Shown here piece by piece: positions 17,750 to 30,176 of a stretch of DNA of 64,000 nt. The notes under the pieces are model-generated. The model was not told where the DNA came from. It searched no databases and worked only from the letters and a program-made list of their open reading frames with translations. Position 1 is the first letter of the stretch, and every line of letters starts with the position of its first letter. The position numbers were made by a program, and so were the translations under genes. The stretch comes from Blattamonas nauphoetae (lineage: Eukaryota; Preaxostyla; Oxymonadida), in contig JARBJD010000162.1 of assembly GCA_033064195.1 (NCBI GenBank), positions 1-64,000 on the forward strand, read 5' to 3'.

Positions 17750-20319
17750 ATGGAAACATTCATTATTCATGATGTTGTGTCTACGGACATGCTTATTGCA
17801 TCAGTTTTGAACCCTGTTCCATTGGCATTCTCGAACTTGAGGGTTCTGTTTGGGATTGAGAACAACGCGTTGTTCAAGGGCTTCAGCGAAGAAGTGATTG
17901 AACTTGGGGTGGCGAACCACCATTTCAGTTCATTTGAACGAATTGTGGAGACACTTCGGAACAACAGGGATATCAATCTTGTGATAGTTTCAGCAGAGAT
18001 TGATGGCGAACCCGCGTGCACTGAGATTGAAGCGATTCGCGCGGAAGACAGTCTCGAACAGATCCCAATCATTGGTTTGCTCTTTTCTTCCGATTTATCT
18101 TTGGGTTGTGGAATATTTCAGTTTTGACGATTCCATCGATGGACTCGGCAGCGCTTGATTGCATGCAGAGCGGGGCAGACGACTTCATCAAGCTTCCGTC
18201 GAAAAGAAAGGCCGGACAGACGCTGATGAGTATCTTCCGTCGAATGCACAATGTGTCTCGCCTTGCACCGCCTCAATCGCCGTCCACATCGACGCTGTCC
18301 ACACAAGATCTGGAGTCGACGGTTCTGTTGTCGGACAGCGACACACAATCGCTGTGTTCGCTTCCCGAGTTGAATGGCCGATCGCTTCTGACGCCACGCG
18401 AGATTGAGGAGCACACGACCTCAAGCCAGCGAGGGACAGCAGGGCGATTCTTCACGTCACCGGAACCCCAACCGTTGTCATCGCAACCGCTCCGTCGTGC
18501 AGCGTCAGGCCCAGTTCTGGAGAAAGTTGAAGGAGGACTGACGCCGCTGAGGTTGTCGTCGAACACACACTCTCACAAACGACGAGTGAGCAACCCGCAC
18601 CTGCCTGCTTATCATTCGTTCGCCACAAGCCGAGGGATTCGAGCATCGCCGATTCTGCCGATGTCGACTCTTCACTCTGTTTCGCTGAACATCACTCAGC
18701 CAGGACACAAGCTGGCGTCACTGTTTGTGCAGCTGTTCGGGAACGATGGAATGGAGGTGGGAGACGAGCTGAGCGAGGTCGAATCGTCGTTTGTGATCAA
18801 CCGCCGCCTGTTTGTGCCATTGTCTCAACTTCACGAAGTGAAAGCGACGAAATCGGCGAAACCGGTGATCTTGGTTCCAACTCGCCGATGCTCACTGCCT
18901 CCTCTGTCCACGCCATCGAAATCACCGGCGTCTTCGATTGTTGGGACACAGGAAGACTCGAGTGAGGTTGGGGCAGTGGAAGTGGGACCAAACACATCAG
19001 GGCTGCTGCCGTCGCGGCTGATTGGATTTGTGGAAGGGGAGGGCTTTGTGTCGTACGCGCCGCCGCAGATTGTGCGAATGCGGAGCAGTGGAAGCTGCGT
19101 GTTCTCTGGCCTGCCTCGGAACATCGTTTCGCCCAGCTTTGACAGTCTTCTCTACTCAAGTGAAGAGTTGGCTGGGTTCCTTGTTCTGATGCTGTCGCAG
19201 CTGCGATTTGTGGTTGAGCGTGGAGTGCGGAAGGAGAGCATTGTTCGTCTGGTGTCTCGTGTGTGGTCGCTGTATTCGGAGGAGAACGCGTATCACAATG
19301 CGCATCACGCGTTTGATGTTGTCCAGATGGTTTTGTGCTTGATTGGATTTGGATCGATGTCTGGGGTTCTGTCGGAGATTGAGGAGTTCTGTGTTGTGAT
19401 GGCGGCGACGTGCCACGACTTGGAGCATCCTGGGGTGAACAACATGTTCCAAGTGAATGGGGAGACGATGGCAGCGCAGCTTGCGAACGACCGCTCAGTT
19501 CTGGAATCGTTCTCAGCGAGCCGCGGATGGTCTCTTCTGACAGCGGAAGGCAGCGACGTGATTGGGGAAGCGGGGCTGACAGTGGGAGAGCGGAAGGAGA
19601 TTCGACAGAAGTTTGGGCAGTGCATTCTTGCGACGGACATGGCAGAACACTTCAAGTTCCTTCAGCATGGGAATGAGGTGGAGAAAGACCTTCGACGAAT
19701 GATGGAGCACCGAGGGAGTGGAGGGAGCGGGGAGGGAGGAAAGAAGAAAGAGAAGAACGAGGAGCAGTGGAATGAGAGTGTGATGTTCCTGATGAAGCTG
19801 ATTGTGAAAGCGGCAGACATTTCGAACCTTGCTCGGCCGTTTGCGATTGCGCTGAAATGGTCAGAACGGATGACGCACGAGATGCTGGACCAGCGTGTGA
19901 AGGAAGAAGAGAACAATCTGTCGATTTCGATTGAGAAGAAGGGGTTTGCAGCGTCTGAAGTTGGGTTCACGTCGTTTGTTGTGAAGCCTCTGTTCTCGTT
20001 CCTGAGCCGTCTGATTCCGGAAGCTCAGTGTCTTGCTTGTGAAGTTGAGAAGAACCTTGGAGTGTGGATGGATGTGAGCTCGGGGACGATGAGCTGGGCA
20101 TCAGCAGTTGCGCAGAATGGAGAGACGTACTTGTTTGAGGTTGAGGGGAAGGCCGTTGGGATGGATGAGGATGACATGGGTGAGATGGACTCGAAGGATG
20201 AGAACGATTCATTGCCAGACGGGAAGTCGGAGGGGAAGTCGGAATCGTCGAAGATGGTGTTGGAATTGGCACACTCGATGTCGTTCTTCTCATCTGGACT
20301 TGTTTCGGAAGTTTTGTAA
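17750..20319 (+). CDS. RegA-like receiver plus cyclic-nucleotide phosphodiesterase
   Basis: Exons 17750-18074 and 18122-20319 (47-nt intron) encode about 840 residues. Residues 28-135 form a receiver fold: Thr111 and Lys132 stand where the conserved Thr and Lys lie, next to SGADDFIKLP. The aspartates are gone, however: FGIENN replaces the acidic pair and Ser81 (LVIVSAE) sits at the phosphoacceptor site. Residues 140-450 are Ser/Pro-rich. The class I PDE domain follows, with HNAHHA (500-505), HDLEHPGVNN (540-549), TDM (613-615) and AADISN (672-677), the metal-binding set. Dictyostelium RegA, a receiver-controlled cAMP phosphodiesterase, has the same order. Catalysis looks intact, but control by phosphorelay looks lost. 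Confidence 0.85.
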
Positions 20320-20759
20320 GCATTGGGTCAGATTTTGTCCTGATTTGATGTCTTGTCCTTATTTGTGATTTTGGGGCATTGTTGCAGTTTTGTTGCTGCG
20401 ATTCTTTGTGGTCGTGGTTCGATGCTCATTTCTCTGGTTTTGGATACCGTTTCTTGACTGTTTTTGTTGAAGAGACTTGGAATGGCCTTCCCAAATGAAT
20501 GAAATCCACACTGAGAATCCAGAAACAACACCGTTTCTCTCTTTCGAATCGAACTTTGGCTTTTTCAGTTTTCTCCTCTCTTCTCATACTCTATTCTGCT
20601 CTAGTGTTATAAACTGACAGATTCTACTCTCGAAATCGTGTCATATCCTATCCTTCACAAATGTACGAAGACACTTGTTCCCAGAGTCCATCGGTTGATT
20701 CAACTTTGAGTCTAAATGTCCAGCATGTGGGCCGGATCAATTCCCACCGTCAACATGAA
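20320..20759. other. Spacer upstream of the surface-protein gene
   Basis: No gene is supported. In-frame ATG at 20661 could extend the next protein by 33 residues but would hide its signal peptide. Confidence 0.4.
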
Positions 20760-23700
20760 ATGATTTTGTTCATGGTGTTCGCACCTCTGGTGCTATCTCT
20801 CAACCCGATGTTAATTTCTACTGACAATGCCGACAATCTCGTGCCCTTTACGACACTAGAAGAAGCAATCGAGTCACTCGTCGCTGACTCCCTTTCATGC
20901 GAGATCTCGGCCAATTCCTCCATCGACACCAACTATACAATCACTATTCCCAAATTCTACGCTTTGGCGACTTCAAAAACGAGAAACAAGATCTTTTTCT
21001 CAGGAGAATGTGAACCGATCATAATCATTCCAACAGAAACTGCTGATAAGGACTATTTATTTCACCTTGAATCTTTTTCTCTTGAGGGTGAAGCCTTCAG
21101 AACGGAGCATATGTTTCTTGTCAAGAAAGGAACCATCCAACTCACTAACATCAAAGTCGTAGATAACACGACTGGCATCATCATTCTCGAGGACAACACC
21201 AACTGCATCGTCTCATCACTAACCATGACCGAATGTCGGATGTCAAGTCGGCCGCTCTTTTTGTTCAATAAACCGAATATTGTTGATGTTTCTGATGTGA
21301 CAATTCATGATCCTTTAACAATTCCAATCCCAGCAAATACAACCTCTTGTTCATGTGGAGAGTCCCTTGTCTCAGGATTCTTTTTTCACCTCCATTTAAC
21401 AGATGATTCGTTCGCAACATTCAGAAGATGCAACTTCACTGCCACGAACGTCCCGAGCAAAATAAACTCGGTTGTGCTATCAGTCTATTTTGAAAATAGC
21501 CTCAACCTTGTTCTGCAGGACATATACATTTCTGAATGTGTTTCTTTATCATCTCCATACTACATGTATTTCGAAGGCCCGAAGGTGAAATCAATTCTTC
21601 AATCAACTATTTACGAACACAAATGGACTATCAACATGTCAACTCTGCATTTTACGTCAGCAGAAGCAATTGGTGGAAAGGACACTGAAAATGTTGAAGA
21701 AGAACCACTTGATCTGCTCCCAGTCTTCTTCTATCAGTCATCAACAATTTACGCATCTATTCCCTCTCTCGAACTCGCATGCATCACTCAGAATGATCAA
21801 CACACTTGCGGCTCTAGGGAATTGCCATGTGCAACAATTCTCACCTCGCAAACTCATCTCGATCCAAATCACGCTGATCGCACAATTGTGGTACTTGGCC
21901 AATGCTTTCTTTTCAACAAAACTCCTGTATTTTCCATCAGTCTCAAGGCAGATACCCAAGAGCCCCAAACACAAGCCCTTCTCGTCCTTGATCATAACAC
22001 AACCGCTTCCACCACCGACACAGAACTACTGCTCTGCACGGGTGTCAATAGCTTTACATATATTAATTTCCGCCTAATCTCTCAAATTATTTATTGCGAT
22101 AACATCATACAACTTGATTCTGGGTCATTAGAACTCACCCACATTTCTTTCACGACAGTACATGATTCCATTCCAATCCGGTTCATTACCCAATCCTCCG
22201 GAACACTTATCCTCTCTTCCTCAGCTTTTGAGAGTTTAGAGGAATCAATACTCTTGTCATCGTCTCTTTCCCAAATAATCATCCAAAATTCTTCATTTGG
22301 GGTGATAAACACTCCAAAGAATCAATTTATGACTATTAGCGGGACTTCATCCCTCGACAGCACTATTTTAATTCACGATAGTTTCTTCTCATTCGATCTC
22401 CAATCTGACGGGATCCGCGATTCACGCATCTCCATCACGACATGCTCTCTCACCATCGTCGACACATCATTCTCAGAATCATCCCCACGCAAAGGTGACA
22501 CCATCTGCACCATGACATACCCTGGCATTGCGATTACAGACTGCACAACAACAATCTCGACCAGCGAGTTCAAAGGATTCAAGAACGGGGCGTTGCTGAT
22601 TTCCGGACACGAGGAGCATTCGACCACACTGGATACGGTCAAGTTTCTGCAAAATACGGCCGATTTCGCACATTTTCCAAGTTTGAAGAAAAACATCGAT
22701 TGCCGAGATTCTGCTGTCATCAAGCTCCGCAACGTCATTCTTGATTCTGAGGTTCAGACCGACTCACACATCGCCCAGAATGATGTCCAACCCACCTTCT
22801 GGATTCATTCTGGCGAATGCACCGTCTCATTTTTAGACGATGAGACGTGGAACGTCCCAAACTTCCTCCCGGCTCTTCATTCGGTCTCCTCCACTGTCAC
22901 CCCCTCAGCCGTCACCGTTGTGCTCGTTGGACAGCTTCTCATCCCATGTGATTTCTCCGTCGAGGTCTTCTCGATGGAGAGGACCGTTGGAACGACAGCG
23001 TCTCTCGCAGCCAATGGCGAGATTGAGGTTGGCACGAAAGTGTCTGACACACTCTTCCTGCTTGAATCATTTGTGTCTGTCTATTCAGTTATCTATACAT
23101 CATCCCACGCTGTCAACGAGAGCACAGGCTCTGTCAGTGTCCCAATTAGTGTCTTCTCCAACGAGACTTTGGACTATTTCTTCAGACTCACTCTTTCCAC
23201 TTGCGCTCCCGACTGCTCTACCAATGTGCTGACCGATCTCGGGTTTCTTGTGAAGCTGAGGGACAGAGATCCCGGAAAGTTCGTTCTGTCCTCTGCAGCA
23301 CTTTGGAGCATCATCGGAAGTGTGGTCGGCGTGTTTGTGATTGGAATGGGGATTTTGGTGATTATTCTGGTCTACACCAACCATCTCAAAGAACAAGAGA
23401 AGTTGAGACAGCTCGAAGCTCAACAACAAAAACAGAGAGAACTCGAGAAGGAGAAAGAGCGGCAACGCAAACATCGCGAGCTACAACGAGGGAAGCGGCA
23501 AGCAGAGCGCTCACGCTCGCCACAGAGTGATCGACCGTTCATTTTGGACCGAGATCTCTCCACCATCGCGGAGGACGTCAGCGTGAGATGGAGCGAGTAC
23601 AGTGCAGAACCCATCCACCAAGAGATGGATATGGTGGAGGAGTGGGAGGAAGGGGAGGAGTACGAGGACGGAGAGGAGTTCGAGGAGGGGGAGGATGTTG

Positions 23701-23870
23701 ACGAAGAAGAAGAGCCAAACATCGATTGGTCCATGTTCGTAAACCCTGACCCACAAACTAAGGAGATGCTGGACACAACAGAAAAAATCATGCGAGGGGT
23801 GTTTCCCGATTTTTCGTTTTCTTCATTTCTGGAAAAACAAATGATTCAAAAGGTTGACCCGCCCGTTTAA
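20760..23870 (+). CDS. Large type I membrane protein with beta-helix-like ectodomain
   Basis: I start it at the ATG at 20760, which gives a signal peptide (MILFMVFAPLVLSL); this is about 1036 residues. The ectodomain of roughly 870 residues is rich in Ser, Thr, Ile and Asn, with loosely repeated short strands and turns (for example IIIQNSSFGVI) like parallel beta-helix surface proteins. It has many N-x-S/T sites. A membrane span follows near SIIGSVVGVFVIGMGILVII, then a basic cytosolic coiled stretch and an acidic EEGEEYEDGEEFEEGED tail. No enzyme motif is seen. A cell-surface adhesin or receptor-like role is inference. Confidence 0.6.
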   Translation: MILFMVFAPLVLSLNPMLISTDNADNLVPFTTLEEAIESLVADSLSCEISANSSIDTNYTITIPKFYALATSKTRNKIFFSGECEPIIIIPTETADKDYLFHLESFSLEGEAFRTEHMFLVKKGTIQLTNIKVVDNTTGIIILEDNTNCIVSSLTMTECRMSSRPLFLFNKPNIVDVSDVTIHDPLTIPIPANTTSCSCGESLVSGFFFHLHLTDDSFATFRRCNFTATNVPSKINSVVLSVYFENSLNLVLQDIYISECVSLSSPYYMYFEGPKVKSILQSTIYEHKWTINMSTLHFTSAEAIGGKDTENVEEEPLDLLPVFFYQSSTIYASIPSLELACITQNDQHTCGSRELPCATILTSQTHLDPNHADRTIVVLGQCFLFNKTPVFSISLKADTQEPQTQALLVLDHNTTASTTDTELLLCTGVNSFTYINFRLISQIIYCDNIIQLDSGSLELTHISFTTVHDSIPIRFITQSSGTLILSSSAFESLEESILLSSSLSQIIIQNSSFGVINTPKNQFMTISGTSSLDSTILIHDSFFSFDLQSDGIRDSRISITTCSLTIVDTSFSESSPRKGDTICTMTYPGIAITDCTTTISTSEFKGFKNGALLISGHEEHSTTLDTVKFLQNTADFAHFPSLKKNIDCRDSAVIKLRNVILDSEVQTDSHIAQNDVQPTFWIHSGECTVSFLDDETWNVPNFLPALHSVSSTVTPSAVTVVLVGQLLIPCDFSVEVFSMERTVGTTASLAANGEIEVGTKVSDTLFLLESFVSVYSVIYTSSHAVNESTGSVSVPISVFSNETLDYFFRLTLSTCAPDCSTNVLTDLGFLVKLRDRDPGKFVLSSAALWSIIGSVVGVFVIGMGILVIILVYTNHLKEQEKLRQLEAQQQKQRELEKEKERQRKHRELQRGKRQAERSRSPQSDRPFILDRDLSTIAEDVSVRWSEYSAEPIHQEMDMVEEWEEGEEYEDGEEFEEGEDVDEEEEPNIDWSMFVNPDPQTKEMLDTTEKIMRGVFPDFSFSSFLEKQMIQKVDPPV

Positions 23871-24259
23871 ACCAACACTTTGGTTTCTCTCATTCTTTTG
23901 TATTTTTCATCCACATACTGATTTTCACCATATATTTTGTTAGAATCACAGCTGGGTCAACAACGATGTTAGTACGTCATTAGAACGAGTGGACGTTGAG
24001 GGAAACATTTTATTGGGGGCGTGATCGAATCTCAAACAAGCATTATCTCCTGTTCTCAGAATACGAGCTGGACGAAAACGCTTGTCTGATCATTCCAAAT
24101 CTCTCCTTGAGACGTCATTGTTCTTCTAGGAGCACAAACTCATCACTAATCTTCAATCACGTTTCATCGATCAGGATCGTCAAGTCTAACCGCTTGCTTG
24201 TGGTGACCTTGCTTTTACCATCTTCTTAAAGCTTCTTTGAATGGATTTAGTCGAAGTCA
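23871..24259. other. Spacer
   Basis: I see no supportable gene. A 77-codon plus-strand frame at 23996-24229 shows no domain and no link to its neighbours. Confidence 0.4.
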
Positions 24260-26441
24260 ATGTGGAAATCCCGATTATCAGAGTTTGAATCTCAAGTAGT
24301 TTTCTCAACCCTAATATTTTTGCTTCTCTATGAATCTGGAACTTTTAGACACTATCCCATGATCAATCACTCATTGTTGTTGTAACATCATCTGGATCTC
24401 TCCTAATGTTTCACAAACCTCATTCAGAGGTCATCTTAAATAATTCTCTCTTTCCAACGACTGATCATGGTCAATCACCACACAATCATCTTATCCCTGA
24501 CACAATTCCCTGGATTTCTTTAACATTTCCCATCACAATCTCCGATGAACTCGAGGAATGGATCTCACGTGGCCGTGAGCTCAAATACGACTCAGAGATT
24601 GGGTTTTATTGTGATACTGACAAAGCAAACTCTCCACACATTCTTTTTCGAGATCTTTCTCTGAGTACAAATCACTATCTCTTCATTGTGACAAGTACTG
24701 GAGACCCACTTTTTGCATCGCTGGACGAGGCCCATTTGCAGGTTCCGTCAGGAAACTTCGCTTCTCCGTTTCAAACTCCAACAGCCTTGCAGAAAACAGA
24801 GTTGTCATGGTCCGATATCCAACCATTCATAGCGCGAGTAAAATCCCTCTCAAGTGGGAAGTGGCCCTTCAGCACACATGCTCTCACGGAAGACGGAATG
24901 ATCCTCAGACGGGAGACGAAGGGATGGAAGTATCTTCCCACTCTCAATCTCACTGACGACGGTATGACCACTTTATCTCCAAACTCTCTTTTCTCGCATC
25001 TCGTTCAGATTCCATCATCCAGCTCTCCTCCTCACCAAACTCTCTCTGGCTTCTCTCCAAAGCTGGCCGCACCTTTTCGTACTCTTTCGCATCTTGGGCT
25101 GAAATTGGAATCACTCCAATGAAGCAGATTGTCAGTGTGGATGAGTTCCACACATTCGGTCTTCACAAAACGGGAAACATAATTTCACAATGGGGCGCCA
25201 ACGGATGGACAGCACTCAACACCGGAAGGATCGCCAAGGTTGAAGAATGGGGAACATCTTTCTCAATTGTGGGGTCGAATCCAGAAAAGAAAGAACAGAA
25301 AGTGGAAGAGGACGATGACGCAATCCTCCCAACCCATCTTCCCTTTCCTTCCCCGTCCGACAATCCAGACGACTCTCTCGGAATGACCATTCCTGAGGAG
25401 ACATTCCAACAGAAAGAAGATGATAATGTGCAGTCCGCCCCTGTCTTGGATATCAACTCCATCCAAGTCACTGTGGACTTCTCTCTCATCATCCACTCCT
25501 CCCCATCCACTCTCCTCTTCTCCACTCCCAAACTCCCCCAAGTCGTCACACTCTTCCTCCCTCTCAGTGAACTCGCCCCCGCTCCCGCCCTCATTCTGAG
25601 TCTGGTTTTTCTCGAAGCTGTCGTTCGCATCATCCAAGCCAACTCAAACTCCCGGCTTCTCTTCTCAGACAACTATGTCACTGCGACCGCCCTCAGCGGT
25701 GGCAGTGGACAAGACTCTGACGGGATCTCACTTCGAGAGAAAAGGAAGGCTTTGAAAGAGTATTTCGATCAGACAAGTGATTACGGAGCGAATGATCTGT
25801 CTCACTCGAGACAATTAACATTTGAGGAGTTGGAGTCGACATCGGTGTCTCATTCTCGAGCTGCATCTCAAGTGCCCTCATCACTACCATCTCCAGGTCC
25901 TTCCCCATTCATTCACTCACAGCCAACCCACTCACTCCTCAACACACATGTCCCCTCATCTCCACATTACACCCCACGCGATCTCGTCCGATCGTCTCCT
26001 TTCGAACGAGTCGCCAGCCCAATGTTCCTCTCACAATCCACCTTCGGCCCATCTCAGCTGGAGAAGAGTTCACTCTCAAGAGTTGAGAACCTGTTTGAGA
26101 GTGAGTACGAGATCAGGGGTCGTGTAAACCCAGCTGATGAAGGGACTCAGGAAGCAGAATCACCGCCAGGAGATGCCATCAGCGAGAACAATACTGCGGA
26201 GGTTCTCAATCAACAGGAGACCTCCGTCGATGTTGTCCCTGTCGAAGCAGAAGAAGATCCACCGTCAAAACCTCCTTCGGGGTGTTGTTTGTATGCCATT
26301 TCTGATATTGTTTTATTCCATCAGAATTTTTTGATCCAGAGCCCTCTCTCGACGCCGAAAGTCCCACACCGACGAGCATCGTGCCGTTCAGTCGCCATCT
26401 CTATTCAGAGAGGACAACCTCAGCCAATCATACAATCTTGA
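24260..26441 (+). CDS. Beta-propeller (RCC1/tectonin-like) protein with disordered tail
   Basis: Exons 24260-24295, 24349-24961 and 25009 onward fit, with introns of 53 and 47 nt. The first 320 residues contain repeated propeller-like blades, for example HDQSLIVVVTSSGSLLMFHK, LSSSPNSLWLLSKAGRTFSY and VDEFHTFGLHKTGNIISQWG. This spacing is seen in RCC1 and tectonin-type propellers. The rest is Ser/Pro/Glu-rich and probably disordered. The 3' end is uncertain: a further intron starting GTATGC near 26293 may shorten the last exon so that the protein stops at about 26334. The function is not recognised. Confidence 0.55.
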
Positions 26442-26771
26442 AGAAGAGAAGAAGCTGACTCATCAGGTCATCATGAAATTTACCAAAAAAGCTTCAAACT
26501 CCATCTTTCGAACATACTTCCAGTGTCATCGTTGTTGAATGTTGTCACACAGACCTTTCAGAATGGAGACACATCAACCTCAGTAACCGCTTCTTCCCAC
26601 TCTTTGTCTTCGTTTTCATCATCTTCTTTTCATGGAACACTTTGAACCATCATCAAGCACTTGAATCACCAGAAAGTCGAACACAAAACGAAGAGTGAAA
26701 CGAATACGAGTAAATCAAGAGTGAAAAGAAAGATGGGTGAAGTGGTGAAGCAAGACAGTCTAAAATAAGGT
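26442..26771. other. Spacer between two convergent genes
   Basis: I see no gene. It must hold both 3' ends. Confidence 0.5.
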
Positions 26772-29700
26772 TCAGTTTTCCGATTTCTTCTTCCGCATCT
26801 GTCGCAAGTAGTCTCGAGCGTTGATCTCAGACATCTTCCTAATCTCCTTCTTCGGTTTGGGCTTCGGGGCAACTTTGACTGGTGCCTCAGCCGGTGTCTC
26901 TCCTTTCACTGATTCTTTATCCATCGATGCCCGTTGCTCGATCCTTTTGTCTCGCTCAGCTTTCTGCATCTTCAGCGGAGACAGCGAAAAGAAGACTTTT
27001 GGGGCGTTGTCCTCTTCGGAGCCGGCCATGTCCCCATTGATGCTGTTTCTTGACCGATCTGTCAGAAGTGGCGATTTTGATTTTGAGATGCTTGAGATGC
27101 TTTGTCGTGACAGGTCCAGACTGGTGCGAAGACCTGGGAGTGATGTGACTGATGCTCTATTTTTGAGTGACTCGGTTTGTGACTCAGAGCGTTGTGTTCG
27201 TGCTGTGTTTGGCCCTTCCGCACGTGCAGATTTGGCTGTGGTTGGTCTGTCAGAGTGTGCAGGCCCTGAAGCACTTGGACGACGAAGTGGCTTTGTCAGC
27301 TTTTGTTCTGGTTTTGGCACAGGCTCGACTGATTTTGATGATGTAGTGGGTGATGCTGCTTGTTTAGCCTTTGACTTCGTGTTTTGGAGTGATGTGGTTT
27401 GTCGAGCTTTGGGTTTAGGACCAGTTTTGAGTGAAGAAATGTCAGAAATTGTTTGAGAATGTTTGGGTGACGGCTTGATGGATGATGTTGGATTTGAATG
27501 AGACTTTTGTGGTCCACTCGAATCCTTTTCCTGTTTCTGTCGAGCCTTTTCAACGTCCGGAAACGCGATTGGGTGAGAAGACTCGCTCTTTCTCGGACGA
27601 GGGGAGAGTGTTGGGATTTTTGATGGTCGAGATGCGACCGCGATGGTTGGTGGAGCACTCAGCTGTGGAGACGGATGTGGGGAGGGGTGGGAAGAAGCTG
27701 CGGGAGGGGGTTGTTGAGTGATTCCATCGGAGTCTGACTCACTTTCAGACTCCGACTCACTTTCAGATGCTGGCTCTGTTTGGACAGTCTCGATCGATCC
27801 TTGATCCAGAGGATCATCGTTCCCATCTTTATGAGCTTCATTGTTTCCCAATAAAGGAGGTAGCTCCTCTTCACTTCGTTCCTCCTCAACTCCTCTGAGA
27901 AGAGAATCAAGGGTTGAGTTGAGTGACTCTGATGGAGAATCATTCGGTGTTTGTTGCTTCACGAGATCCAGATGACGTTGTGAGGCATGTTTACTGGAAA
28001 CCCCCTTCTCCTCTGCCTCTTCTCCTCTTTCCACAGCATTGCTCTTCTCCTCCACAAACACAACCGTCTTCTGCTGAGTTTTCGGAGTCTCTTTTGGCTG
28101 AACCTTTTGATTCTCCTTCGACGGAGCTTTGGGATCCTGTTGCTGTCCTTTCTTCACGGCGACTCTGCTCACAAACTTCTTCTCTTCTCCGACCTTCTTT
28201 CTTTCCTTCGGATTCGTCATCTTCTCTTCCCGTTTTGGGACTGCCCGTTGCGACCGAATCTCGCCAATCGCCGTTTTGGGTCGACTTGGAATGCTCTTGC
28301 TCTTCTTCGCTGTTGTGTTCAGGACTCGAGATTTCCTTCCATTGTCGTAGTCGTCGGGCTCGCCTTCCGACAGAGTTTTGGACGGAAGCGTTGGAATTGT
28401 TGTACCCGCCCGTGCAGGAAGAGGGTTTTGAGAATGATCAGATGCAACAGATTGCTCGATTAGCGAGGATGTGGCTTGGGTTGCACCTGTTGGCGATGCA
28501 GCTGGATTGGGATGCGTTTGGGTTGGCTCAGGCGACTGGATCAGTTGCTGTTCGAGACGGAGCACGTCGTTCAGAGTCATGTTTGCTGGAAACGAATCAC
28601 CTGAAGACACTTAAACAGAAAAAAGTCAAACCTGTCTCGTCGAGGGCGTACCTCTCATGCCGTGTTGTGTTTGGAGTGAGAAAGAACGAGTCCGCCTTCA
28701 GAACATCTTCCGAGGCAGCGGTTCCTTCAAACACACTCATTCCCAGTCCACCATACTCGCTTTTTGAGAGATGGGCTGTGCTGGCTGGGTCAACTGTGTA
28801 CGAAGGTGTGTGGAGGGGAGATGCCAGAGGAGATGTGTTTGTTTTGGACCATGGATGATTTGACATGAAGGATGTCCCATCCGGGCTCTGGAATTCTTCG
28901 CTATCTTCCAACGATTGCATTGAGACATCAAAGAAATTTCGACGCGACATTTGTGTTGTAGGCTCAGGTGTATCTCCCAGTTCTCCAGATCGCGCAGGAG
29001 AATCCGAAGAAAGTGGTGATTGGAGAAAATCGTGATCAGTTTGCATCATAGGGCTCTCCGATTGTTGAGCAGTACGTGGAACAATTGGAGTATGATCGTG
29101 GTCGGAATTGGCCAGAGCATTATCCCAAATTTCTTCTTCTAAGTGATCTTTTTCACTTATTGAATCTTGTACCGAATCTGGAAGTGAAGAAGCTAAGGAT
29201 GGTGAATCGTGTTCCAAGTCTGGTTGAACTTCGTTTGAATGAATTGTGTTTGGATTACTTGGAACATCTTCTTGCCGTAGAGACGATTCTGATGGTTTCT
29301 CATTTTTCTCCAAAAGCTGTTGGACTTTGTTCATCATAGAAGCATGATCATCCATTTTATTTGTATCTGGAGAATAAGATAATGACAGTGATCCAATTGG
29401 AAAACGATCTCGCTTGGGAGGAGTGTCAGTTTTTGTTGAATTGCGATCATCGTCAAAATGCGAAGATTCATGATTTTCAAATGGTGATTCTTGCTTTGGA
29501 GATTCTATGAGCTTTGTTTCTGCTAACATGACCTTATTATTTCGTTCATGAATGTATTTCTTCCGTTCATTCATCGCTGCAACAAAAAGGTGAAGTTCAC
29601 TCAATTCAGGAGTTGTCCTTCGTGGTCTTGAAGGGTCACTATTGCGTCTAGAGAGACTTCGGAGAGGTTGAAGCGTTCGTTGTCTGGATGTCTTCTCTAT

Positions 29701-30120
29701 TTCTTCAAGAATTCGTTGTTCATCTTGTTTTTGAGCCTGTTCTCTCTTTTTGCTTTCTTCTTCCTGAACTTGGATGAAAGCCCGCAATTGATCACTCAAA
29801 ATTGCAGTTGAAAGATTCGAGATAGAGAAATCTGGTTGTGACGCCGAGTTTGTTGAATCAAGTTTGAATGAACCACCAGTAGTGACGGGAAGTGGTGTGG
29901 AAAGATCGGAAATTCGGCATTTAATCGTTGCAGAAATGTCTGAATCAATTCTGATCATGTTGTTAAGATGATCATGAGCAGCAAGTAGTTCTGTTAAGAT
30001 GAAATCCTGTTGGGGAGGAGTTTCTTCATGAAAATGGGATAAAGATTGAATTGGATCAGATTGAAATGATTTATTGTGGGAATTATGCTGTATTGAATGA
30101 GACAGATGATCTTCACTCAT
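26772..30120 (-). CDS. Long, mostly disordered Ser/Pro/Glu-rich protein
   Basis: Two open frames overlap on the reverse strand and join cleanly by removing a 31-nt intron (28601-28631). The junction reads ALDET/GDSFPANMTLNDVL, giving roughly 1106 residues. Only two parts look structured: a charged coiled coil near residues 115-160 (EEESKKREQAQKQDEQRILEE) and a basic end (EINARDYLRQMRKKKSEN). A run of SESESESESES lies in the second half. I recognise no family. It is divergently placed to Rae1, 56 bp between starts. Confidence 0.55.
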
Positions 30121-30176
30121 AAATTCGCATCAACAGATTGACATAAAAAAGTTCATGGAGATGATCGCTCCACCTC

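Noticed and set aside
18118-20323. Many reverse-strand frames across the phosphodiesterase
   Set aside because: This gene is more GC-rich than its neighbours, which leaves few stops on the other strand; none has a domain.
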